From Hyposmocoma kahamanoa (lineage: Eukaryota > Arthropoda > Insecta > Lepidoptera > Cosmopterigidae), in the NCBI RefSeq assembly GCF_003589595.1, contig NW_020654748.1:6378902-6442901 (forward strand): a stretch of 64,000 nucleotides of DNA, read 5' to 3'. The notes below the pieces were generated by a model, which was given only the letters and a program-made list of their open reading frames with translations, made no database searches and had not been told where the DNA came from. Within the stretch, counting starts at the first letter, position 1; the number at the start of each line of letters is the position of its first letter. Below, piece after piece: positions 30,459 to 40,729 of the stretch. The translations under genes were made by a program, and so were the position numbers.

Positions 30459-31602
30459 GGCGCACTATAAGTTTCCGGAACTGGCCACTTACATAAACAA
30501 TATTTGAAAAGTAATTACAATATTTGAAAATAGAACTCTTTAGCTGTAGAATACAGTTTGTTTCATCTGATTGTCACTTGTTTTTATATTGTGACGTCAT
30601 TTTAGAAATTGCTTGTCTACATCACCATGGATTTAATTCGTGAAAATTTTCGTAGTATGATTTTCTACGACTTTGAGTAATTTAACAGCTCAGCGGAGCT
30701 TCCCTCGGCTTCAAAGTGCTTTTGGTAATGAAACACCATATAAGACGACTATTTATAGCTGGTTTGCAGAATTCAAACGCGGTCGTGTGAATCTCAGTGA
30801 CGAATTTCGTGATGGTCGCCCGTCCACTGCTGTGAACAACAAAAACATCGATGCTGTGCGCCGTGCGAGTTAAATACAATCAATACTACACAAACATTTA
30901 ATTGTGAAAATGCTGTACTCTCGGTGAATCCCTCACAATTTGACTGAGGTTCAAAAAACGGATCGCATCACTTGGTGCAATTCCATGCTTACCAGATTCA
31001 ACGAAGGCGCGTCAAAATTGGTGTGGGACATAGTAACAGGTGACGAAACATGAATTTATAGTTACGATCCCAAAACAAAGCAGCAATCAAGCGTATGGGT
31101 CTTTCGAGATGAGCCGAAACCAACTAAAGTGGCGCGCGTGCAAAGTGCCTCTAAGCGGATGATTGCATCTATTTTTAATAAAATTGGACTCGTGGCTACT
31201 GTTGGTTTAGAGAATCGTTGTACCGTGAATAGTGATTGGTACACGACCATTTGTTTGCCGGAAGTTATTGACAAACTCCGTAAAAATAACCGCAAACGTC
31301 GTATCATCTTGCACCACGATAATGCCAGCTCTCACACGGCCAGAGAGACAAATGAATTTTGAGAATTTATTTCCAAAAATTAAGAACCAACTTCGCTAAT
31401 TTTCGTCACCTGGCTGTAGAAGAATATGAAAAATATGTTTCAGAGATTGTCACGGAGGAGTGGCATAAATGTTTTCAAGATTGGTTCATTCGTATGAAAA
31501 GGTGCATTAACGCTAACGGAGAATATTTTGATAAACAATAAATTCATTTCTGAACATTTATTGTATTTTTGTCTTATTCATTCCAGAAACTTATAGTGCG
31601 CC
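30459..31602 (+). mobile_element. mariner element (DD34D), internally deleted
   Basis: GGCGCACTATAAGTTTCCGG at the left and its inverse (TTCCAGAAACTTATAGTGCG CC) at the right bound about 1.14 kb. It is the same family as 25274-26450, in opposite orientation. The TA duplication has decayed. Confidence 0.85.
30628..31541 (+). pseudogene. mariner transposase, inactivated
   Basis: ATG at 30628 starts MDLIRENFRSMIFYDFE and then a TAA. The helix-turn-helix region continues in another frame (30673-30873: YKTTIYSWFAEFKRGRVNLS). About 50 codons of the linker region are missing after VRRAS. The first catalytic Asp is present (TGDET, followed by a TGA in place of Trp), then YDPKTKQQSSVWVFRDEP, and the second Asp in HHDNASSHTARETNEF. 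Directly after this a stop and a deletion of roughly 60 bp remove the whole third catalytic block (SPDLAP.D), which the copy at 25274 still partly has. The C-terminus EEYEKYVSEIVTEEWHKCFQ is readable. The element cannot make an active enzyme. Confidence 0.85.
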
Positions 31603-31966
31603 ACACGTATTCCATAGCAGCATAGCGCGTCGTTATTTTTAACATACAATAATCTACAACAACTGTTGAAAATTGTAACGATCGCAAAAAAAGATCGTAA
31701 AACCTGACCGCCAAAAGCAGTAAAATACAGTGTTTAGTCGTGCTGATTAAAAAACAGTGTCAGGTAGCGTCGGACACGGCCCCGGGGCGTCATGAAAATC
31801 ACGTGACATATCACTTCAACTGTATAAACGGTTTCTCATTTAACTCTGTTCCCTATGCCTTAAAGTCCTAAATCATGGTATCTGACAAGTCGACAGCGTG
31901 TAATGTTTCCTTAATAAAATTACATGACGTGACGTCAAAACGTCGTCACCTATTTCTACCTCTATA
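31603..31966. other. Spacer between mariner and piggyBac-like element
   Basis: Nothing recognised. AAAACCTGACCGCCAAAAGC recalls the errantivirus LTR end by a few bases only. Confidence 0.35.
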
Positions 31967-31970
31967 TTAA

Positions 31971-32939
31971 CCCTTAATTACTCGCATGGGGTCAACTTAC
32001 CTTTACGCGCTATAAAATAATACTTAGATCGATCGGAAGGCTCTCTCGCCAACAGTAGCTTCCTAATTCGCGCTAAATATGATATTTTAGTGACAAATAG
32101 GACATCAAAGTGTACGCACACGTCATTGCACTCTTAGTGCGTGACCCCGTGCTAGTAGTTACCTACGTAACATTTTTTGTTCGAGGTAAGTAAATCTATT
32201 ATTGTTATTATTTGTGTTTTTGAGTAGTATCTTGTATTATTTGTTATAGTTTGTAAAATAAATCAATTCAATTGCATTAAAATGACTGGTATTTATGTAA
32301 TATAATATAAACGGAGGCGACATTGACTCGACGTCAGACGATAAGCAAAAGTGCGACAAGAAAAAGGGTACCCTTTTTAAGACGCTGTTTCTTGCGTCAG
32401 CGTGCCGTAGAACTAGTTCAAGATCACCAAAGACGTAAACGGAAATGCAACCCTAAAAGTTATAAAAAAAGTACTTGTGGAGCTGTATGATCTAAAGAAT
32501 CGACCAGTTCCACCGACAGCTAAACGTGAACTATGCAATAACTGTGCAAAAATGCATGAAATGCACTAAATTTGTTTTCAATGACCACTCTAGGGTCTAT
32601 TGTCAGACTTGTGATACCCTTGATTCTGATTAGTTTATAAGAATTCATAATATTTTGACTATGATTTCATGATGCTTCAAAAGCGTAATTTTAGAGATGA
32701 TAAAAAAATATGATACGATAAAAATGAAATAAAAAGGTTTTTTCTTTTATAAGTTCCTATTAGTTTTTATTTGAGTTGTTTCTTTGGGGTCTAATACATA
32801 GATATTATAGTATATGTGTAATATTGAGTATTTTATTTAATACCATTATTAGTTCCTTAGAAATCTTCTTTATAAAATGGGGTCAGTTAGCACCCCATGC
32901 GAGTAGTTGTGTGATTTTCTTCGTGCAAGTAACTAAGGA
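31971..32939 (+). mobile_element. piggyBac-like element with TTAA target duplication
   Basis: Exactly bounded by TTAA at 31967-31970 and 32940-32943. Ends are CCCTTAATTACTCGCATGGG on the left. On the right (reversed) the end is TCCTTAGTTACTTGCACG, and a second inverted ACTACTCGCATGGGGT block lies about 25 bp inside. About 0.97 kb, so most of the roughly 600-codon transposase is deleted. TTAA duplication is diagnostic of the piggyBac superfamily. Confidence 0.7.
32300..32635 (+). pseudogene. piggyBac-like transposase C-terminus remnant
   Basis: In different frames I read IKKVLVELYDLKNRPVPPTA, KRELCNNC and, after a frameshift, KCMKCTKFVFNDHSRVYCQT followed by CDTLDSD and a stop (TAG at 32631-32633). 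The CxxC...CxxC...H...CxxC series is the cysteine-rich zinc domain that ends piggyBac transposases and binds the element's ends. The catalytic DDD core is absent. Just upstream, CGACGTCAGACGATAAGC may encode the acidic N-terminal start. A donor-like GAGGTAAGT lies at about 32183. The remnant cannot mobilise anything. Confidence 0.55.
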
Positions 32940-32943
32940 TTAA

Positions 32944-33393
32944 ATATATAAAATTACGTAGTGGATATACAGTTACGTACAAACACATGCAAGTGTTCCT
33001 ATTCTTGCTCACATCGGTTCAAAGAAACGTGACCTCAACACATAATTCAAAACGTATCAGCAATTATTCCGTAAAGTTTCATAATGGACGACGAACTCGT
33101 ATACATATGCATGCCTATACTACGATATTTTTACTAAAAACCAGAATTATATACTATTCAGAGTGGTCTATTGAAAGTTTTGAAACTGAAATATGTGTAC
33201 AAAAGCAAAACTTTTTGTTACTAAGCGCTAGAGTAGATATTCGAAAAATCTAATAATTTGATATTATTTTCAACAGTTTTTGAAGTGATTTCGACTGGTT
33301 AAGTCTTATAAATACAACCACAATTCAGCTATTCCGATGCCTATGTTCGATAGTCAGAGCTCATTTTATATTTAAAATATTTTTTGTGCATAT
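32944..33393. other. Unrecognised AT-rich sequence
   Basis: The 88-codon plus frame at 32987-33253 has no domain. Confidence 0.4.
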
Positions 33394-33600
33394 AATAACG
33401 CACACACTCAACATAGCCCCGCCCTAGGGAAACCCTGTGTCGCGGGTGCCATGGACACACTCATAGACAACCACAAATGACATCCACTCACGAGAGAAAT
33501 AAATGTAGCCCATACAATCTTTCTCCCGGCTCGGGAATCGAACTTGGGACCTCTGCGTAGCAGTCCAGCATGGTAACCGTTCTGCCACAGAGGCAGTTAT
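33394..33600 (-). repeat. SINE D, complete
   Basis: Reversed copy. It runs from ATAACGCACACACTCAACAT AGCCCCGCCCTAGG to GGTAACCGTTCTGCCACAGA GGCAGT. Both promoter boxes show single changes. Confidence 0.8.
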
Positions 33601-33802
33601 TGCACTATATAAGTTTTTGTTACAGTATGGATAGAACTTGGTGGCATGTATACTTGTCTAGTTAGATTACCTTCACAACAGTTTATTTGATGTCTATAAC
33701 AGAAAGTAAACGGCTAGTCGTAAGGGTCGTAGAGCTGTGCCAGACGATCCGACTTTAATTTGTACGGGCCAAAAAACGCTGTTACTTTACTTTAAAACGG
33801 CC

Positions 33803-33868
33803 GGTAAGCTCCACTTACCAACAGGCGCACGACTTGTTCTTCCCGTCACTTGATATTATAAAAAAAAT
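33803..33868 (+). repeat. Family A 3' end fragment
   Basis: CTTACCAACAGGCGCACGAC TTGTTC to CACTTGATATTATAAAAAAA. Only the last 65 bases are present. Confidence 0.8.
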
Positions 33869-34066
33869 GGAACACAAATAAAAATTCCTTCGATCTGACG
33901 GGACTTGAACTTGCGTCTGTAATGCCAATCTAGGACAACTTGCCCTGTTTCTTTGAGTTCGATCTTTATATACGTAATTATAATACACTAGTAGAGTAAT
34001 TTCAAGAGGTATGGAGATATGGAAATATCATGGCTATAAAACGTCATGGTATTTATTAAAATCAAT
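33869..34066. repeat. SINE B head (minus) and tail (plus) fragments
   Basis: 33869-33950 is a reversed B head (ATTCCTTCGATCTGACGGGA, CTTGAACTTGCG). 33953-34066 is a forward B tail (AGTTCGATCTTTATA, CACTAGTAGAGTAATTTC, AATATCATGGCTATAAAACG). This is again an inverted arrangement, as at 3366-3530. Confidence 0.6.
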
Positions 34067-34496
34067 ATACGAATAGCTTATTATAAAATTAATGTCCTTA
34101 ACTTTCGTATTAGAACGTTGTACTAAGGATCAACGTTTGAAACTTCACACGTTAATTATGTCTAAGGTATGATGCACGGTTTCAGTAGCACCTGCAAAAG
34201 GCGATGAACGGAGCGGGAGTGAAAGTCCCAGTTTATTTCGAGAGCATCCGCCGACGGCCAGCTGTCGGACACGTTAATATGACGACACCCGCTGACGTTT
34301 CTTCCCAATCTCCGTAAGCATAAATTAAGTGTCAACTACGGAGAAATGTTCCGAACATTTCTAAATTGCATTACATTTCAATAATAGGTTTTCTTCTTTA
34401 TTTTTTGTATCTTTTTTTAGGAGAATAACTGAAGGACAATGGTAGTAGACTTTTATAAAATAAATACGGGAGCATTTTTTTATTTTAACGACGGGA
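34067..34496. other. Unrecognised sequence
   Basis: A GC-richer part at 34190-34310 (GCATCCGCCGACGGCCAGCT) has no open frame I can interpret. Confidence 0.35.
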
Positions 34497-34759
34497 TAAG
34501 CAAATTGTACGCCTGGTACTGAGCGACACTAATTCATATTCAAATTCCAGTTCATAGTAGTTGCAGTGTTGGATCTTTCAATCGCTAAGATCAGATTGGC
34601 ACTGCGCCAGTCTTGAGCCTGTAATTTTACCAGATAAGGCTCTGGAGGGTTAAGGGTCCCTTTAAAACCGGAATGCAGTAATGCTCACATTACTGCTTGG
34701 CGGCAGAAATAAGTAAGGTACCTGGAAGAAGTCTTTCACAAGGAGATCTACTGTTACTA
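34497..34759 (-). repeat. Family A SINE-like repeat, diverged
   Basis: CAAATTGTACGCCTGGTACT to AAGGAGATCTACTGTTACTA. The hairpin CAGTAATG-CTCA-CATTACTG is retained. Confidence 0.8.
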
Positions 34760-35554
34760 AAACATCATCCATCTCATTTGATGGTAAATCTGGTCTAGGT
34801 CGACGATGGAACATGCAAACCTATGTAACCAAAAGGGCCAAAGTTAGCTGGGAATTCTACTACATAGCTGTACGCCATACAGATGTAGAAGCGTAAATTA
34901 GGTTTAGTGTTTCTTAAGAAATGGTAAAGAGACTTTACTTCTGAGAGAAGGGACAGATCGAATTTACTTTTAAGTAAGGAGAAATATCTTTTTAAAATAA
35001 ATGTAGGTTCGAGTCTAGGCGGAGTGACAGAAGTTTTCTTATTTGATGTTTGTAGCAACAATTCACAAACACGTGACGAATATCATGATAGGCAAAACAT
35101 CATGAATATTCAATAAAAGTACCTAATAAATATTAAACTTTAAATTTTCCAAATACCATTCATGGTCCGACCAACACGCAGAAAGGATTTACGATATTAT
35201 AACCCGCATTGTAACATCCGACCAAAACAATGTCCGGGACTGACCGGGCAGTGTATGAGCAATTCAGCAAATTGGGTTGATATATCGCGGGAATTAAGCG
35301 CACACGCAGATGACAGTCATTCCTGAGCCCTGACTCACCGGATGGATGCCCCTCTGTATCCGGCCTCTGATGCGACACTATTTTTGTTGCTTTTCAAGTG
35401 TTAATGGAATATAACTGGACAGCCACCAAAATAGTCTGTCTGATGGCTATGTTGAAGTCATATTCATTTTTATATACGTACCTGTGTTGCCACGGATTTA
35501 GTTTTTTTTCCATAAGTTGGTTGTCTGTCTATTTATTTATCCATGTGAGTATTT

Positions 35555-35557
<3 letters not shown>
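34760..35557. other. Unrecognised sequence
   Basis: Two minus frames, 34795-35061 (88 codons) and 35160-35378 (72 codons), have no recognised domain. 35072-35118 matches a SINE B tail (ATATCATGATAGGCAAAACA, TCATGAATATTCAATAAA). Confidence 0.4.

Positions 35558-35586
<29 letters not shown>
35558..35586. repeat. (TA)n microsatellite
   Basis: About 14 TA units. Confidence 0.85.
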
Positions 35587-35589
<3 letters not shown>

Positions 35590-35591
<2 letters not shown>

Positions 35592-35720
35592 GAGCTTTAA
35601 ATCGCAAAGATCTGAGGACACTAGTACTGCGCCCCTGAGACATAAGTTGACAAGTCCCATCATCCCGTAAACAGTCCCAAGTGCGAACTCTTTCACAAGG
35701 GAGCTCTACTGCTACTAAAG
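35590..35720 (-). repeat. Family A repeat, central deletion
   Basis: AGAGCTTTAAATCGCAAAGA through CATAAGTTGACAAGTCCCAT, then a jump to GAACTCTTTCACAAGGGAGC. The hairpin region is gone. Confidence 0.75.
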
Positions 35721-35844
35721 TGTTTAAGCAGGGTTACTAACCGTCGAATTATAATATTATTTTGACGTACAAAATACAGTGAGATCCAACTTAATCAATT
35801 AATACACTCACAAATAGGGTATTTCCGTCACTTCGAGGCATTAA

Positions 35845-36040
35845 GGATCAATTTATATTGCGGTGGAATGGAATGCAAGCGAATTTTTGTAACGATAGCT
35901 CGAGCATTCTCGAGATTCGAAAATTTTGGCTCCTATCTAGTTAGTACGTTACTCAATTGACCATAAAGTTCATTATGCTATGTACAACATCGTTACAAAA
36001 ATTCTCTTCCATTCCATTCCGCCGCAATATAAATTGAGCC
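35845..36040. mobile_element. MITE M4 with about 50-bp inverted repeats (TAA target duplication)
   Basis: 196 bp between TAA at 35842-35844 and 36041-36043. The ends are GGATCAATTTATATTGCGG and (reversed) GGCTCAATTTATATTGCGG; similarity continues through GGAATGGAATG..AG.GAATTT TTGTAACGAT on each arm. A strong stem-loop former of Harbinger-like type. Confidence 0.7.
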
Positions 36041-36043
36041 TAA

Positions 36044-37257
36044 GAACTTGTAATACGAACACATCACGTTAGTTATCCACATTAAGATAGACATCCATTT
36101 CCGTTTTTAGTATTCGTGATCGCGAAATAGCAGTTGAACAGCGAATGAGCGTGTATGCCATACGCCTTGAACGGTGTGGATATATTTTACAATGTTACAC
36201 CCATCCAAATAATGTTATTGCAAGGAAAATCTTGCTCATTGCACGTAGCGAATGAACTTTGCCTTTATTAGCTTGGTTTGAAATAATAGTAACTGGAATT
36301 TATTTTTCACGTTATATTATTACAAACAAAATACAAGATTTCATACTCCCACTTATGAATATTTATGTGTTGAAATTTTTGTCATGTAAAGGTATAGTCG
36401 GCCGGGTTAAGGCAGCTGGGGATATTAAAATTCTACAGCCGTTGTCTTTTGATGTAAAGCGCTATGTGTTGACTGCCTACACTGCCATTAATGACGAACA
36501 ATTGTTGTCAAAAATAACTTCTTCATATACCTCAATTTTAGTATACTGTAATTATACATACATAGGTAGAACTTAGGCTGATTATGCTTTTTTACCGACG
36601 CTGTAGTGAACGTACAAGAAAATATTAAAATAGAAAAGCTATTTGATAATGGTAATTTAAACGGATGTAGTCGTCATATCCTAATTTTATATCTAAAGTT
36701 GAGAAGTGATGTTAATGAATTATTATTTTTATTGTTATTGAATTATATTTTGAAAGTATTAATTAAAAACTGAATTTTTTCCTACTCCCTGTATAGTTAC
36801 CCCAACATTTTACCCTTATCCTAAAAAAAGACGTTACAACATTTATTTTTAATTATTGGCTCGTTATAATCAAATAATTTATAATACGATAACTCTTCAA
36901 GGAAATATTTAGTGTTATGGAAAATACTCGAACTTTTATTTCCCATTCATGAGTTTGTGTAATTTTTTCTTAAAATTTATGATAAAAGTGAAAAAAAAAC
37001 TTTGATAATTAAAAGGAATTCTATTTTAGATACAGAAAAATTGAGATTTCTTTATAATACTTGTAGTAATAAATGTTAGCCAATTTTTCAATTTTATTTA
37101 ATAATTTACGATAAGCCGATTTTGTCGGTAAAAAAAATAATGACCATAGTTGAGTCATTGAGCAAACAAAAAGCTAAAGTTTAGATTTCGTGTTAAAATT
37201 TTGCATATATTTTGCGTTAATAAAATTTTGTGAGATGACTCTACCCATTATACCAAA
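36044..37257. other. Unrecognised AT-rich sequence
   Basis: The 105-codon plus frame at 36259-36576 has no recognisable domain. No repeat families seen. Confidence 0.4.
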
Positions 37258-37567
37258 CCACATCCTTAAGCAAGCAATATTTAAGGCGTGATTTTCCCAT
37301 TACCATTCGAAATGGATCAGCTGATCAGATATTTTTATGACCTTTTTTTGTATATTGAATATGAGTGCTTTGGTGAAAATAATTCCAACGATAAATGAAA
37401 TGATAATAGAAGATGATGAAGATAGAAACGATAGGATTGATACGGAATTAAATAATTTAAAATAATAGAAAATATAATGTATAACAAGAATATTAATAAA
37501 TTAAAAAATACTTTTACAGCTTCACACATCTAGTAAGTACCTATATATCTTTTAGTAGTTTTTAGAA

Positions 37568-37821
37568 CCTTTTAGTTGCAGGAAAGCTCCTCGTGAAAAG
37601 GTTCGTCCACGGAAGAATTTCACTAAGTTAAAATTTTGAAGAATATTAAGGATGCTAGAGAAATTACAAGTACATGGGACTTTCCAACTTATGTCTCAGG
37701 CTGATGGGCGCTGTAGCACTGCGCCTCAAATCTTTGCGATTTAAAGCTCTGAGTGGCACTGCAACTGTTATGGATAGGCGTGTCGCTTACCATCAGGAGC
37801 ACGACTTGTTCGTCCCATCAC
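37568..37821 (+). repeat. Family A repeat interrupted by MITE M2
   Basis: AGTTGCAGGAAAGCTCCTCG to CGTCCCATCAC; the tail resumes after the MITE at 38044 with TTAGTATCATAAA. The hairpin region is deleted. Confidence 0.8.
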
Positions 37822-37824
37822 TTA

Positions 37825-38043
37825 GGTTGATTACACACGGCACCGCGATGGCGGCTTTATTGCCGCCGCGGGACCGCAACGTGATCAACTGAAATCATAC
37901 ATTACTAGACAATTTCAAGTAAACGCCGTCGCCGCGGTGCGCGTATGAAAGTTTGTAAACAAACGCTAGGGCGACTACAACTACGACGCCGCAGCGACCG
38001 CGGTGCCGCGCCGTTGTTGTTACGGCGCCGCGTGTAATCAGGC
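37825..38043. mobile_element. MITE M2 (TTA target duplication)
   Basis: 219 bp bounded by TTA at 37822-37824 and 38044-38046. Ends GGTTGATTACACACGGCACC and (reversed) GCCTGATTACACGCGGCGCC. GC-rich core. Removing it and one TTA restores a normal family A tail, which fixes the boundaries. Reading frames on both strands are by-products. Confidence 0.75.
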
Positions 38044-38363
38044 TTAGTATCATAAATGAAAATCTAGTTATTGCCGATCTGTGTAGACTACGTTTGCGCG
38101 AATGCACAATACTCTTGCCCAGTATGTTATGCTGGTTGAGTCAAACCTACCCACCTACTTACATTACCTACTTATATTACAAACATTTTATGCATTTAGC
38201 GCTTGTCGTGTGACGTAAGTATTGTTTAGTGCTTATATAATGTTATTATATTAAAGTTTATTAAAGTGAACGCAGTACATAACAGCAAAAGGGCAAACTA
38301 GATTTCTACTGAAAGCATAATATCGATTCTTAGATTTAGCGATTGTTACACGTTGTAAAAAAA

Positions 38364-38463
38364 ATAATGCATTAATGCTCACATTACTGCTTGACGGCAG
38401 AAATAAGTAAGGTGGCCGTACTTCCTTGGACGAACTCTTTTACAAGGAGCTCTACTGCTACAC
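38364..38463 (-). repeat. Family A 5'-part fragment, right edge of duplication
   Basis: AATGCATTAATGCTCACATT then ACTGCTTGACGGCAG to AGGAGCTCTACTGCTAC. Past this point the two duplicated blocks differ. Confidence 0.8.
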
Positions 38464-39510
38464 AAAGCCAGCCAGGAGGCGGTTACGGTACTTGAATCAT
38501 ATTCAAACTAATGTCACTCAATGTAGTCCTCATTTCGTCAATATCAACGACTTAGCGGTAGGTGATCCCCATCTCAACTTGTGACGGCACGGAAAACTAA
38601 CACGCGAAATGATGAATAAGTAGAGTGTCCTCCGTGCTATGACAGGTACCAAATGTGAAGTAACATAAAAATGTCTACAAATTCCATTTCTATATAACAA
38701 ACTCGTCCGGTTCAAATCCAATTTGTTGGAATTGTTATGGCAGAAGCAGTAAACGTCTGCAAAAATGAGACTATGGGCCTTTTTTGTGACGTCAAGTCCG
38801 AGGAGCCGGGATGGAGCGGAAAACATACCTCGACTTAATGCAATGTACCCACCGACAGGGGAAATTCATATGAAATAATACTTTGTAGGCAAAGCGATCG
38901 GGTGCGTCTCACGAGGGCCGTAAAACTGCTAAGCCTCCGTCTGAATTCAGAAACTTGTTGAAAAATCCCACATGAGGGATATGTAACGTTTAGCTCGCTG
39001 TTTCTTGCGAGATTGAAATTCGCTTTCGTTATCTACGGGAGGCTTATTTTTATTATTCTGTTACTTGTCTCAATAGACTAATCATTATACTATTTCATCG
39101 AGTATCTCGATGTACTATTTACAATTAAAAGAGACTTAATTGGTAAGTTCGAAATAGGTCAGATATCGTCCAACAACGCGTTTCCCGAGCTTCGCCGACC
39201 CCTGGAGTTCTTTGATATGACCGTAGGTGTAAACAATTTAGCGCGGCTTAATTACTTTTAATACTGTTTTTATTAACCACTGACGATAAAAGAGGGAGTT
39301 AGAAATTTGAAGTTTTTGTCTATTTGTGTGTCCGTATGTCTTTGTGATAAACGGGTGGACTAAATTCAAAGCGGTTTTATTTATTTGACGGCTAATTATT
39401 AAATTGGGTACGGTTCTTTCTATGTTTTATGAATATCTGTTCAGCTGTTTAAAGATCAGCTCTTTTCTCCGTTACTGTAGTGATCTCAGTTATGAAATAA
39501 ATATTTCAAT
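38464..39510. other. Unrecognised sequence
   Basis: The 98-codon minus frame at 38530-38826 lacks a domain. Nothing else recognised. Confidence 0.4.
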
Positions 39511-39775
39511 AGAAGTAGAGCTCTTTGGGAAAGAATTCGCTCAGGGAAGTACTGCCAGTTTACCTATTTTGAGCATTACTGTGTTTCGGTTTTGAAGGGT
39601 AAAGGTGTTGGTGAAATTACAGGTACATGGGACTTGTCTGCTTACGTCTCAGGTAGACTCAGATATTTGCAATTTAAAGCTCTGAGTGGCACTGCAACTG
39701 TTATGGACAGCCGTGTCAATTACCTCCAAGATGCACGACTTGTTCAACACGCCTCTTGTAATCATAAAAAAATAT
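39511..39775 (+). repeat. Family A SINE-like repeat
   Basis: AAGTAGAGCTCTTTGGGAAA to CTTGTAATCATAAAAAAA, with about 30 bp of the hairpin block missing. Confidence 0.8.
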
Positions 39776-40535
39776 ATATTTATTACCACTTGTCCGATCG
39801 ACTTGAAATTTGGTATATACTACGGAAATCCAATGACATTACAAGCTTATGGTAACCTTGACCTGAAACAGCAGACTGTCCCCCGCAGACTATCTAACTC
39901 CTCTACTACCTACTTACTGCAGAACTATAGTGTTTGGGTTTACTACATTGGCTTCGACGAGTTGTTTAGCTAACGGTGACTTTTTGGATAACACTGTTTT
40001 GTCTCGGAGGTTTTCTAAATTTAAATTTAAGTTTTTATGTACTAAGGGAGTTCGCGATATGTTATTCTCGGTCTAAGGAGAAAAAAGAATCACTTCATAC
40101 ATAGTCGCTATGTATCCGTGATGTGACCGAATGTCACAAAATCAACAAACCTAAATATATTCAAATACATGTCGGAATAAATATTCTCACGTTTTAAATT
40201 CACAAGGACGACTCGAAGCTTTGTTGACTGACGTAGTTGAATATAATATATTGTAAAACAAATCCGGTGAACCCCGGGATTTGTTTGTAGCAAAACACAT
40301 TTCAAGTCGTGTAGTTAGTTACGCCACGAGATCCGGCGAAACCCTAGCAAAGCCGACTCGGGAATCTCCTCTCTCTAAAACACGTAAAAAATGTTTCCGG
40401 GACTTTTGTTTATCCAAAATATAATAGAATAAGCCTGTAAGTTTTAAAAGCTGGACTATTTTAGTAGAATTTGCCTAAGCTTTATGAAGTACTTAAATGT
40501 TAAAAAATTTTAAAAAAACGTTATTTTCATTATAT
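39776..40535. other. Unrecognised sequence
   Basis: Small frames only (95 codons at 39686-39973 plus, 65 codons at 40108-40305 minus), with no domain. Confidence 0.4.
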
Positions 40536-40729
40536 AGTGTGATACCGAACAAGTCGTGTGCTTGGTGGTAAGCAACACGCCAGTCCATAACAGTTGCAGT
40601 GCCACTTAAAGTTTAATATCGCAAAAACCTGAGGGGCACTGCCACTGCGCCCATCACCCAAAGAAATAAGTTGACAAGTCTCATGTGCCTGTAATTTCAC
40701 CAGCACCCTTATCTTTCAAAACCGGAACG
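40536..40729 (-). repeat. Family A repeat, left half, split by DD41D transposon
   Basis: ACCGAACAAGTCGTGTGCTT to TTTCAAAACCGGAACG. The other half is at 43229-43318. Confidence 0.85.

Larger units (their letters stand above)
37258..38463. repeat. Segmental duplication, copy 1
   Basis: From CATCCTTAAGCAAGCAATAT to the end of a reversed family A fragment. It matches 51178-52367 almost base for base (about 95% by eye), including the embedded A copy, MITE M2 and the right-hand A fragment. Differences are small indels such as GAAAATAA after CTTTGGT near 37373. Confidence 0.9.

Noticed and set aside
36259..36576. 105-codon plus frame
   Set aside because: No known domain, AT-rich codon use like the flanks, no splice or start context.
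37895..38107. 70-codon minus frame, repeated at 51785-51997
   Set aside because: It is conserved between the two loci only because the block is duplicated; the frame is the reverse of MITE M2.
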